Assembly (NCBI RefSeq): GCF_003355155.1
Contig: NZ_CP031320.1
Span: 4,889,367 to 4,953,366 of the forward strand
Length of the DNA: 64,000 nucleotides
Direction of reading: 5' to 3'
Source: Streptomyces armeniacus
GTDB taxonomy: Bacteria; Actinomycetota; Actinomycetes; Streptomycetales; Streptomycetaceae
Shown here: in pieces, positions 1 to 8,168 of the stretch
Layout: each line of letters starts with the position of its first letter
Numbering within the stretch: the first letter of the stretch is position 1
The notes under the pieces: generated by a model
The model's input: only the letters and a program-made list of their open reading frames with translations
The model's database searches: none
Told to the model about the DNA's origin: nothing
Program-made: the position numbers and the translations under genes

Positions 1-1
1 A

Positions 2-937
2 TACGGAGCGGGGTTCGAGGCCGTACGCGGTGTCTCGTTCTCCGTGCGCGAGGGCGAGATCTTCGCCCTGCTGGGCACGAACGGTGCGGGCAAGACCTCC
101 ACCGTCGAACTGCTGGAAGGGCTCGCCCCGCCGAGCGGCGGCCGGGTACGGGTGCTCGGCATGGACCCGTACACCGACCGCGAGCGCGTGCGCCCCCGTA
201 CGGGCGTGATGCTCCAGGAGGGCGGCTTCCCGTCCGAGCTGACGGTGACCGAGACCGCCCGCATGTGGGCGGGCTGCACCAGCGGCGCGCGGCAGGTCGG
301 CGAGGCGCTGGGCCGCGTAGGGCTGACCGGGCGGCGCGAGAAAGTACGCGTGAAGCAGCTGTCCGGCGGCGAACGGCGGCGGCTGGACCTGGCGTTGGCG
401 CTCATCGGGCAGCCGGAGGTGCTGTTCCTGGACGAGCCGACGACCGGGCTGGACGCGGAGGGGCGGCGCGAAACCTGGGATCTCGTACGGGCCTTGCGCG
501 CCGAGGGCACCACCGTGCTGCTCACGACGCACTACCTGGAGGAGGCCGAGGAGCTGGCCGACCGGCTGGCGATCATGCGCTCGGGCCGGATCGTCGCCGC
601 CGGGACGGCGGCGGAGGTGACGTCGGCGCGGCCGTCCCGTATCCGCTTCACCCTGCCGGAAGGGGTGGGCCCGGAGCGGCTGCCGCTGTCCGTACGGGCG
701 GCCGTGGACGGGCGCAAGGCCGAGATCCGTACGGAGCGGCTGCAGGAGACCCTCACCGAACTCCTGCTGTGGGCGCGTGAGCTGGGCGTGGGGCTGCACG
801 GGCTGGACGCGCGGTCGGCCTCGCTGGAGGAGGCGTTCCTGGACATCGCGCGAGCGGACACCGAGAACGGTGCGGACGGTGCGGACGGCGCCGGCACGGA
901 CCGTACGGCGCACGACGGCGTGGAGGTGTCGGCATGA
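2..937 (+). CDS. ABC-2 type exporter ATP-binding subunit (5' end outside window)
   Basis: This is the nucleotide-binding subunit of a two-component drug or lipid exporter. The reading frame is open from base 2 and encodes typical ABC sequence (YGAGFEAVRG...) before the first internal GTG at 44, so the true start lies left of the window. Visible motifs are Walker A GTNGAGKT, signature LSGGERRR, Walker B VLFLDEPTTG and the switch histidine in LLTTHYLEEAE. A C-terminal extension of about 80 residues resembles the DrrA-type tail. It overlaps the permease gene by ATGA (934-937), so the two are translationally coupled. Substrate is unknown; the adjacent NarL-type two-component genes suggest stress- or antibiotic-induced expression. 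Confidence 0.93.
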   Translation, partial: YGAGFEAVRGVSFSVREGEIFALLGTNGAGKTSTVELLEGLAPPSGGRVRVLGMDPYTDRERVRPRTGVMLQEGGFPSELTVTETARMWAGCTSGARQVGEALGRVGLTGRREKVRVKQLSGGERRRLDLALALIGQPEVLFLDEPTTGLDAEGRRETWDLVRALRAEGTTVLLTTHYLEEAEELADRLAIMRSGRIVAAGTAAEVTSARPSRIRFTLPEGVGPERLPLSVRAAVDGRKAEIRTERLQETLTELLLWARELGVGLHGLDARSASLEEAFLDIARADTENGADGADGAGTDRTAHDGVEVSA

Positions 938-1743
938 GCACCGCGACCGCCGGTACGGCCCCCGCCGCGGGCACCGCCCGTACGACCGCCGCGGGACGGC
1001 TGCGGGCGCTCGGGCGGGCCGAACTGACCCTGCTCGTCCGGAACCGGACCGCCCTCTTCTCCGCGCTCGCGATCCCCGTCCTCCTCACCGTGACGACCAG
1101 GGGCCTCGTGGAGGAGATGGACCTGTCCGGCACCGGACTGTCCGTCGGCACGGTGCTGCTGCCCGGGTCGATGGGCTTCGTGCTGCTCTTCGCCGTGTAC
1201 TCGAACATGGTCGGCACCTACACCGCACGGCGCGAGGAACTCGTACTCAAACGGCTCCGCACCGGCGAACCCGGCGACACGGAGATCCTCCTCGGCGCCG
1301 CCCTGCCCACAATCGTCATTGCGGTGACGCAGTGCGTGCTGCTGGCCGTCGGCGGCGCGATCCTGCTCGACCTGTCCGCCCCCGGCGCACCCGTACTGCT
1401 GGTCGCCGGACTGCTGCTGGGCCTGGCCCTGACGGTGGCGGCCGCGGCGGCCTCGACCATCGTCACCCGCTCCACGGAGGCGGCGCAGATGACGCCGCTG
1501 CCGTTGATGATGGTGTCGTTCGTCTTCTCGGAGGTCTTCGTTCCGTTGGACGGCATGCCCGACACGGTGGCGGCGGTGGCCGCGTGGCTGCCGATGAGCC
1601 CCGTCATGGAGCTCCTGCGCGGCGGCTGGACCGGCGACCTCGGCGCCGCCGAGGCCCTGCGGGCGCTGGTTGTGGCGGGGGCCTGGACGGCGCTGGCCCT
1701 GTGGGCGGTGCGGAAGCGGTTCCGGTGGGAGCCTCGACGGTGA
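934..1743 (+). CDS. ABC-2 type exporter permease
   Basis: A 269-residue integral membrane protein of the ABC-2 family. A short Ala/Thr-rich cytosolic N-terminus is followed by about six hydrophobic segments, including LFSALAIPVLLTV, MGFVLLFAVYSNMV, TIVIAVTQCVLLAVGG and VLLVAGLLLGLALTVAAAA. The cytosolic loop ARREELVLKRLRTG is typical of DrrB-like permeases, where it contacts the ATPase. It starts inside the stop of the ATPase gene and is followed after about 170 bases by the histidine kinase gene. Together with the preceding gene it forms a complete homodimer-type exporter. Substrate cannot be inferred from sequence. Confidence 0.92.
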   Translation: MSTATAGTAPAAGTARTTAAGRLRALGRAELTLLVRNRTALFSALAIPVLLTVTTRGLVEEMDLSGTGLSVGTVLLPGSMGFVLLFAVYSNMVGTYTARREELVLKRLRTGEPGDTEILLGAALPTIVIAVTQCVLLAVGGAILLDLSAPGAPVLLVAGLLLGLALTVAAAAASTIVTRSTEAAQMTPLPLMMVSFVFSEVFVPLDGMPDTVAAVAAWLPMSPVMELLRGGWTGDLGAAEALRALVVAGAWTALALWAVRKRFRWEPRR

Positions 1744-1911
1744 GGTGAACGGTGAACGTACGGTGCCGGGGTGCGCGTCGTACGACCGCGGAGGGGGCGG
1801 CCGTACGGAGGCGGAAGTGAGACCGTACGGCGGCGGAAACGGCAGCGTACGGAGGCGTCGGAGGACCGGGAAGGCACGGGAGCGCGGGATGACGGAGAGC
1901 AGGGCACGGGC

Positions 1912-3414
1912 ATGATCGGCTGGGCGCTGGCGAAACGGCGCGGCTGGCACGCGCACAGCAGCCACGCGCAGGTCGAGAAGAGCATCTACTGGTCGCTGGG
2001 CGGGCTGCCCTGGATCATGTTCGCCACCGGCGGGCTGCAGATCCTGCCGCGCACCGTCCAGGAGCCGCTGCCGGAGACGCTGGCCTGGACGCTCGTGGCG
2101 CTGATGGCGACCTCGTGCGTGATCGGCGTACGCATCCTGCGGCAGAGCCTGAACAGCTATCTGGGTGCGGGACCCGCGCCCCGTACGGGCATGTTCCTGC
2201 TGGCCGCTTGCATGGCAGTGGTGATCGCCCTTCTGGTGACGCTCATCGCCGTCGACGGGACGGAGGACGACGGGGCCGTGGCGGGGGCGGCGCTGTTCGC
2301 GGTGGTGACGCCGTTCCTCGGCCCGTTGGTGCTGCTGACCTCCGTACGGGCGGCCGCGCTCGCACACGCGGGAATCTCGGCGGTCGCGATCGCGGCTTCG
2401 GGCGCGGCCGGTGCGGGCCTGAAAGCGTTGCTGGCGAGCGCGGCCGTGCTGACGGTCGGCGGCGCGATCGTCCTGTTCTCGGTGCGCTGCTCGGGCTGGT
2501 ACATGGTGGTGATGCGGGAGCTGGACGAGGCCCGCGACGTCCAGTCCCAGCTGGCCGTCGCCGAGGAACGCCTCCGCTTCGCCCGCGACCTGCACGACGT
2601 GATGGGCCGGAACATGTCGGTGATCGCGCTCAAGAGCGAGCTGGCCGTACGCCTCGTGGGGCGCGGTTCGCCGTCCGCCGCGGACCAGATGGTCGAGGTG
2701 CAGCGGATCGCGCGGGACTCGCAGCGGGAGATCCAGGACGTCGTCCGGGGATACCGCGAAGCCGACCTCCTGACGGAACTCGCGGGCGCGCGGGGCATCC
2801 TGCAGGCGGCGGGAATCGACTGCCGTACGGAGGTGGGCCGTACGGGCGGGCCGCAGCTCGGGAGCGCGCAGCTCGGGAACGCGGGGCCCGGGGCGGGAAC
2901 GGCGGAGGGAGCGGCCTCGGCCGGCGAACTGCCGGAGCCGGTGCGGTCCGCCCTGGGCTGGGTCGTCCGCGAGGGCACCACGAACGTACTCCGGCACGCG
3001 AACGCCACCCGGTGCACCGTCACCCTGCGGCTGGCGGGCGAACGGGACGGCACGGCGGTGCTCACGATGGAGAACGACGGGGCGAGCGCCGGGCGGGATG
3101 GCGGAGGGGGAGGCCCCGTGGGCGGCTCCGGGCTGGCGGGCGGCTCCGGGCTGGCCGGACTGCGTGAACGGCTGGCGGCGCTCGGCGGCACGCTGACGGC
3201 CGAGCCGGTGGACGGCGACGGCAGGTTCCGCCTCACGGCGCGCGTCCCGCTGGCGTTCCCGGCCGGGGAGACGACGGCGAAGGACGGGGACGGAGACGCG
3301 GTGAAGCGGGGCGCGGTGAAAGGGGGCGCCTCGTACGGCCGCGGGACCCGTACGGAGGGGCGCGACCGCGCGTACCTGGGGGAGCGCTCGTACCAGGGGG
3401 GAGAGGCACGATGA
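1912..3414 (+). CDS. sensor histidine kinase, NarL/HisKA_3 type
   Basis: A 500-residue membrane sensor kinase. The N-terminal half has about six transmembrane helices with no obvious extracellular sensor domain. The dimerisation/phosphoacceptor motif RFARDLHDVMG, with the phosphorylated His near residue 227, is the HisKA_3 type. The C-terminal HATPase domain shows the N-box VVREGTTNVLRHANA and Gly-rich GGSGLAGLRERL. The ATG at 1912 is chosen because the upstream in-frame stretch (1771-1911) is low-complexity Arg/Gly and a GGAGAG lies about 15 bases before this ATG. The stop overlaps the response-regulator start by 4 bp. It probably controls the exporter immediately upstream. Confidence 0.9.
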   Translation: MIGWALAKRRGWHAHSSHAQVEKSIYWSLGGLPWIMFATGGLQILPRTVQEPLPETLAWTLVALMATSCVIGVRILRQSLNSYLGAGPAPRTGMFLLAACMAVVIALLVTLIAVDGTEDDGAVAGAALFAVVTPFLGPLVLLTSVRAAALAHAGISAVAIAASGAAGAGLKALLASAAVLTVGGAIVLFSVRCSGWYMVVMRELDEARDVQSQLAVAEERLRFARDLHDVMGRNMSVIALKSELAVRLVGRGSPSAADQMVEVQRIARDSQREIQDVVRGYREADLLTELAGARGILQAAGIDCRTEVGRTGGPQLGSAQLGNAGPGAGTAEGAASAGELPEPVRSALGWVVREGTTNVLRHANATRCTVTLRLAGERDGTAVLTMENDGASAGRDGGGGGPVGGSGLAGGSGLAGLRERLAALGGTLTAEPVDGDGRFRLTARVPLAFPAGETTAKDGDGDAVKRGAVKGGASYGRGTRTEGRDRAYLGERSYQGGEAR

Positions 3415-4100
3415 CCCATGAGCACCGGACAGAGCATCGGACAGAGGACGGAACAGCGGAGACGGCCCCGGCGGCAGACAGCGCGCAAGCGAGGCCGATC
3501 CGCGTGCTGCTCGCGGACGACGAACACCTCATCCGCGGCGCGCTGGCCGCGCTGCTGGCGCTGGAAGACGACCTGGTGGTGGTCACCGAGGCCGCCTCGG
3601 GACCGGAGGCGCTGGCCATGGCACGGGCACACGAGCCGGACGTGGCGGTCCTGGACCTCCAGATGCCGGGCGTGGACGGGGTGACCGTCGCCACGACGCT
3701 GCGGAGCGAACTGCCCGGCTGCGCCACCATGATCGTCACGGGCCACGGCCGCCCGGGACACCTCAAGCGTGCGCTCGAGGCGGGGGCGCGCGGCTTCGTA
3801 CCGAAGACGGTCTCGGCGCAGCGCCTCGCCGAGATCATCCGCACTGTGCACGCAGGCAACCGCTACATCGACCCCGAACTGGCCGCCGACGCGATCAGCT
3901 CCGGCGACTCGCCGCTGACAGCACGGGAGGCGGAACTGCTGGAGCTGGCGGCGGACGGCGCCCCGGTCGCGGAGATCGCGGAACGGGCGTCGCTGGCGCC
4001 GGGCACCGTACGGAACTACCTCTCCTCGGCCACCGCGAAGCTCGGCGCGGAGAACCGCCACGCGGCGGTCCGCCTGGCCCGCAAACGCGGCTGGCTCTGA
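3411..4100 (+). CDS. NarL/FixJ-family response regulator
   Basis: A 229-residue two-component regulator. The receiver domain (about residues 28-145) has the acidic pair LLADDEH, the phosphoacceptor Asp in VLDLQMPG near residue 81 and Lys in VPKTV. The C-terminal LuxR-type HTH reads LTAREAELLELAADG...GTVRNYLSSATAKLG. It begins in the ATGA overlap with the kinase stop, so the two proteins are made stoichiometrically and almost certainly form one phosphorelay. The likely target is the ABC exporter promoter upstream of the window edge. No cognate operator can be pointed to here. Confidence 0.93.
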   Translation: MTHEHRTEHRTEDGTAETAPAADSAQARPIRVLLADDEHLIRGALAALLALEDDLVVVTEAASGPEALAMARAHEPDVAVLDLQMPGVDGVTVATTLRSELPGCATMIVTGHGRPGHLKRALEAGARGFVPKTVSAQRLAEIIRTVHAGNRYIDPELAADAISSGDSPLTAREAELLELAADGAPVAEIAERASLAPGTVRNYLSSATAKLGAENRHAAVRLARKRGWL

Positions 4101-4110
4101 CGGAAACCGC

Positions 4111-4183
4111 CCCGCAACCACCCACAACCCAGCCCGTCCGACCCTGGGAACGGCCCGCAACCACCCACAACCCAGCCCGTCCG
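4111..4183. repeat. two 30-bp direct repeats in the intergenic region
   Basis: Bases 4111-4140 and 4154-4183 are identical over 30 bases (beginning CCCGCAACCACCCACAACCC and ending GCCCGTCCG), 43 bp apart start to start. The second copy continues into GGCGCTTGAGGAC. I recognise this CCCGTCCGG..TTGAGGAC string as a common dispersed intergenic element in Streptomyces genomes. The rest of the 210-bp gap between the response regulator and purD holds no gene. Confidence 0.8.
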
Positions 4184-4298
4184 GCGCTTGAGGACGGCCC
4201 TCGGCCACCGCGAAACGGTCCACCGGCCCACCGGTCGTCGCGAACGGCGGCGGGCCCGCCGACCCACACGCCCGTACGGCCCGTACAAAAACGCCCGC

Positions 4299-4304
4299 TA
4301 CGCT
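4299..4304 (+). promoter_or_regulatory. putative -10 box for leaderless purD
   Basis: TACGCT lies seven bases before the GTG of purD. No Shine-Dalgarno sequence is present in those seven bases, so transcription probably starts at or next to the GTG, giving a leaderless mRNA. No convincing -35 is seen. Confidence 0.45.
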
Positions 4305-4311
4305 TCTCCCC

Positions 4312-5583
4312 GTGAAGGTCCTCGTCATCGGCGGCGGCGCCCGCGAACACGCCCTGTGCCGCTCCCTCTCCCTCGACCCCGACGTCACCGCGCTCCACTG
4401 CGCCCCCGGCAACGCCGGGATCGCCGACGTGGCGACGCTCCACCAGGTCGATCCGCTGGACGGGGACGCCGTCGCCGCGCTGGCCGCCGAGGTGGAGGCC
4501 GGGCTCGTGGTGGTGGGGCCGGAGGCACCGCTGGTCGCCGGTGTGGCCGACACCGTACGGGCGCGTGGCGTCGCCGTCTTCGGGCCGTCCGCGGAGGCGG
4601 CGCAGCTCGAGGGCTCGAAGGCGTTCGCCAAGGAGGTGATGGCCGCCGCCGGCGTGCCCACCGCCCGCTCCTACGTCTGCACGAACGCCGCCGAGATCGA
4701 CGCCGCCCTGGACGCGTTCGGCCCCCCGTACGTGGTGAAGGACGACGGCCTCGCGGCGGGCAAGGGCGTGGTCGTCACCGACGACCTCGACGCCGCACGC
4801 GAACACGCCCGCGGCTGCGCGCGCGTCGTGATCGAGGAGTTCCTGGACGGTCCCGAGGTGTCGCTGTTCGCGGTCACCGACGGCGAGCACGTCGTACCCC
4901 TCCAGCCCGCACAGGACTTCAAGCGCGCCTACGACGCCGACGAGGGCCCGAACACGGGCGGCATGGGCGCGTACTCGCCGCTCCCCTGGGCCGACCCGAA
5001 GCTGGTCGACGAGATCGAGCGGACGGTGCTGCAGCCGACGGTCGACGAACTGCGCCGCCGCGGCACGCCGTTCTCCGGACTGCTGTACGCGGGGCTGGCG
5101 ATCACGTCGCGCGGGGTACGGGTGATCGAGTTCAACGCGCGTTTCGGCGACCCCGAGACGCAGGCCGTGCTGGCGCGGCTGCGTACGCCGCTGGGCGGCC
5201 TGCTGCACGCGGCGGCCACGGGGACGCTGGCCGAGTTCCCGCCGCTGCGCTGGCACGAGGGGGCGGCGGTGACGGTGGTCATCGCCGCGCACAACTACCC
5301 GGGCACGCCCCGTACCGGCGACCCGGTCGAGGGACTCGACGCGGTGCTGGCGCAGGACGCGCCCAAGGCGTACGTCCTGCACGCGGGCACCCGGCGCGAC
5401 GCGGACGGCCGTACGGTCAGCGCGGGCGGCCGCGTGCTGTCGGTGACCGCCACGGGGGCGGACCTGGCGAAGGCGCGCACGCGGGCGTACGAGGCGGTGG
5501 GGCGCATCCGGCTGGAGGGCTCGCACCACCGGACGGACATCGCGGAACGGGCGGCGGCGGACGCGGCCGAGACGGACGCGTAG
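4312..5583 (+). CDS. purD: phosphoribosylamine--glycine ligase (GAR synthetase)
   Basis: A 423-residue enzyme of de novo purine synthesis joining 5-phosphoribosylamine and glycine with ATP. Family motifs include the N-terminal [25 protein letters not shown]-grasp loop [24 protein letters not shown], the signature region [14 protein letters not shown] and metal ligands in [12 protein letters not shown]. Length is normal for PurD. The GTG start is directly preceded by a -10 box rather than a ribosome binding site, suggesting leaderless translation. purC lies 4.3 kb downstream on the same strand, separated by two core genes. Confidence 0.97.
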   Translation: MKVLVIGGGAREHALCRSLSLDPDVTALHCAPGNAGIADVATLHQVDPLDGDAVAALAAEVEAGLVVVGPEAPLVAGVADTVRARGVAVFGPSAEAAQLEGSKAFAKEVMAAAGVPTARSYVCTNAAEIDAALDAFGPPYVVKDDGLAAGKGVVVTDDLDAAREHARGCARVVIEEFLDGPEVSLFAVTDGEHVVPLQPAQDFKRAYDADEGPNTGGMGAYSPLPWADPKLVDEIERTVLQPTVDELRRRGTPFSGLLYAGLAITSRGVRVIEFNARFGDPETQAVLARLRTPLGGLLHAAATGTLAEFPPLRWHEGAAVTVVIAAHNYPGTPRTGDPVEGLDAVLAQDAPKAYVLHAGTRRDADGRTVSAGGRVLSVTATGADLAKARTRAYEAVGRIRLEGSHHRTDIAERAAADAAETDA

Positions 5584-5607
5584 AGCCGGTCCGCCCGTCG
5601 AACGCGT

Positions 5608-5649
5608 GGAACACGCGGAACACGCGGAACACGCGGAACACGCGGAACA
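5608..5649. repeat. 9-bp tandem repeat, about 4.7 copies
   Basis: The unit GGAACACGC is repeated head to tail from 5608 to 5649, just after the purD stop, and trails into related GTAGAGCACGTGGAAC. It is non-coding and looks like a slippage-prone microsatellite. The remainder of the 390-bp gap between purD and the next gene holds a candidate promoter but no gene. Confidence 0.85.
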
Positions 5650-5790
5650 CGTAGAGCACGTGGAACTCATCGAACCCGGCACATACCTCGCAGTACGGGC
5701 ATCGCGCACATAAGTGGCACCCGTACCACCCCCCTCTGACGCAACATCTCTCCCCAAAGCCATTCCATCGGGTGACGGACGGCCGTCCGG

Positions 5791-5819
5791 CTGACGGGTG
5801 CACGGGGCCCAACTAGGGT
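5791..5819 (+). promoter_or_regulatory. candidate promoter of the 5974 membrane protein gene
   Basis: CTGACG (5791-5796), a 17-base spacer and TAGGGT (5814-5819) fit the actinobacterial housekeeping promoter pattern. It implies a leader of roughly 145 bases before the GTG at 5974. A GGACGGCCGTCC palindrome lies just upstream (about 5777-5788). Confidence 0.45.
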
Positions 5820-5973
5820 TCCCGGCAAGCCGTAACCAGCCGAATCGGGCCGGTCCACCGACTGGCCCTGCGCGCATTGCGTTGTCAGTGCGCGGTGCCA
5901 CAGTGGGGGAACGTCGCGTTAATCGACAGAGGCAATCGACAGCGGTCCTACGTGCTCCGGGGGTGAGCAGCTC

Positions 5974-8004
5974 GTGCCAGGCCAGCAGGCGAACACCCCC
6001 ACCGCACGCAGTCACGCCCTCGCCGTGCTGCGCATCCGCGGCTCCGCGCTCAGCATCGCGCTGCTGCCCGCGGCGGCCGCCGTCATCCTGCACGCGGGCG
6101 GCGTGACGGGGCAGTTGGGCAGTGCGTGGGACGGGCTCCGCTGGACGGTGACGGTCGTCGCGGTGCTGACGCTCGCGGTTGCCGCCGTCGTCGCGATAGT
6201 GATCGCGCGGGCGAGACCCGCGATCACCCCCACGGTGCCGGTCGCGCAGGCGGCGGCACCGGATCTGTATGCGCTGGTGCGCGAACTCGCGCAGCGGCTG
6301 GACGTGCCGGTTCCGTCGGCGATCGCGCTCACGCCCGACTGCGACAGCTGGCTCGAGGACCGTACGCATCCGGCGCACGGAGCGGACGACGAGAGTGGGG
6401 ACGCGGGCAGGGACGAGAGCGGGCACGCGGGCAGGGATGCGGGCGCTCGTCGGCGCCGCCGCGTACGCCGGGGCGCGGAGCCGGAGGCACCGGTGCTGGT
6501 CATCGGCTCGCCGTTCCTGTGGTGGATGCGGGTCGCGGAGCTGCGCGCGCTGCTGGCCCCAGTGGTCGCCGGCACGGGACCTTCCGCGCATCCCGACATA
6601 GCGGCCGCACGGCGCTGCGTCCGCAGCCTCGACGCGGCAGTGGCCGCGGCGGACCACGCGCGGATGGCGGCGAGCGTGCCGGGCGCCGCGGGGCAGCGGC
6701 GTGGGGCGGTGCGGCGGGTGGTGCTGCGGTTCACGGGCTGGATCGCGCGGCTGATGCTCCGTTCCTGCGGCCCGCACACGTCCGAGATGGAACGCGGCGT
6801 CGCGGCCGCCGCGGCGGACCGCGCGAAGGGGACCGACAAACGGCTGCGGGTCACCGCACAGGAGCAGGTCGGGCTCGCCTACGCGGGCTGGGACCGGCTG
6901 CTGACCCGGGTCGCGCTGCCCGCCTGGCGGGCGGGGCGCTGGCCCTCCCGGCTGGACGCCGGGGTGGTCTCGGCGCTCACCGAGCTCTCCCGCCGCGACC
7001 GCCTCGCCGAGGACTTCTCCTCGCGGCTCGGCGAACGGCCCGCGTGTGACCTCCTCGAGGAGCCCGGCAGCATGGACGAGTCGATCTCGCTGCTGGCCGC
7101 GCGGCTGTTCCACGGCGAGCCGAGAGGGCACGGCACGGACGGCACCGAATGGGCGCCGGTGGACTGGGCGGCGTATCCGGAGGAGGTCGTCGACCGCATC
7201 TGGCGCGCGGAGGCGTCCCGCCTGTTCGACGCGCTGGACGCCACGGAGGCCGCGGAGGCGGCGGTGCTGGGCGGTGGCACGGCGAAGACTGCCGCGCCGG
7301 GCGCGCCGGGCGCGTACGCCCCGGACGCCCGGCAGATACGCGGCTCCCGCGCGGACGCACACGCGGGAGCGAACGGCGCCGACCCGTCCGCCGACACCTC
7401 CGCCGCCGCGGCCCAGGAGCGGGAGCGGCAGCCGGAGCGTACGCGCGGCGGGCCCCCGTACGGCGTGACCCTCTCCCGTATCATCGACCGGCTCACGCGC
7501 CCCGCCGCCGACGCGGGCACCGACGCCCACCGCGGTGACGGCAACCCGGACGGCGCGGGGGACCCGGACGGCGCGGACGAGCCAGACGCGGACGTCGCCA
7601 CCGGCCACGGCGACGCGATCGCCGCGCGGATCAGCGCCACCGTGGCGCGCGAGGAGCTGGCGCGCGGCGCGGTGCCGGGCACGGGGACCGCGGCAGGCGA
7701 CCCGTTGCAGCCCGTGGACGGCCTGCCGCAGCCGATGGGCCTCCCGCTGGAACCGCCGCGCAGCGGCCGGGAGTTGCTCGCCGAGCACATCGCGGCCGCC
7801 GTGTGCTGCGCCGCCGTCGACACCGCCGGTGCGGCGCCGGGCCTGGACTGGCTGGACGGCCCGGTGCTGCTGGTCGACGGAGAGCGGTCCGCGGACCTCA
7901 CCCGTCCGGTTCTCGCGCTCGTCGAGGACGGTGACGCGCAACCGTTGCGAGGGTGGCTCGCGAGAGCGGGCGTGCGCCCCGACAAGCCCGTACGCCTCAT
8001 CTGA
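5974..8004 (+). CDS. large membrane protein, degenerate M48-peptidase-like
   Basis: A 676-residue protein starting at GTG 5974 behind GGGGGTGAG. Two hydrophobic segments near the N-terminus (ALSIALLPAAAAVIL and VTVVAVLTLAVAAVVAIVI) anchor it. The following stretch, ALVRELAQRLDVPVPSAIAL...VLVIGSPFLWWMRVAELRALLAPVV, reads like the segment before the zinc site of M48 membrane proteases. Where HExxH would follow ELRALL, the sequence is APVVAGTG, so no catalytic zinc site is visible. The C-terminal half is long, acidic and Ala/Gly-rich with low-complexity linkers. It sits in the purD-purC interval; function is unknown. The M48 relationship is my inference from pattern, not a search result. Confidence 0.75.
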   Translation: MPGQQANTPTARSHALAVLRIRGSALSIALLPAAAAVILHAGGVTGQLGSAWDGLRWTVTVVAVLTLAVAAVVAIVIARARPAITPTVPVAQAAAPDLYALVRELAQRLDVPVPSAIALTPDCDSWLEDRTHPAHGADDESGDAGRDESGHAGRDAGARRRRRVRRGAEPEAPVLVIGSPFLWWMRVAELRALLAPVVAGTGPSAHPDIAAARRCVRSLDAAVAAADHARMAASVPGAAGQRRGAVRRVVLRFTGWIARLMLRSCGPHTSEMERGVAAAAADRAKGTDKRLRVTAQEQVGLAYAGWDRLLTRVALPAWRAGRWPSRLDAGVVSALTELSRRDRLAEDFSSRLGERPACDLLEEPGSMDESISLLAARLFHGEPRGHGTDGTEWAPVDWAAYPEEVVDRIWRAEASRLFDALDATEAAEAAVLGGGTAKTAAPGAPGAYAPDARQIRGSRADAHAGANGADPSADTSAAAAQERERQPERTRGGPPYGVTLSRIIDRLTRPAADAGTDAHRGDGNPDGAGDPDGADEPDADVATGHGDAIAARISATVAREELARGAVPGTGTAAGDPLQPVDGLPQPMGLPLEPPRSGRELLAEHIAAAVCCAAVDTAGAAPGLDWLDGPVLLVDGERSADLTRPVLALVEDGDAQPLRGWLARAGVRPDKPVRLI

Positions 8005-8168
8005 CCGACCGCGCCGGCCGTTCCGGGCCTCGCGCAGGCGCGTGCGTACCACAGCCGTCCGTCCCAGGGCGGGCACTCCAGCCATTCTCGCGACGAACGG
8101 TGACGAACCGCTCGCGTTATGTGATGTGCTTGTTCCGTGACCGCGGGGGACTTGGAGGGGAGCACGAC

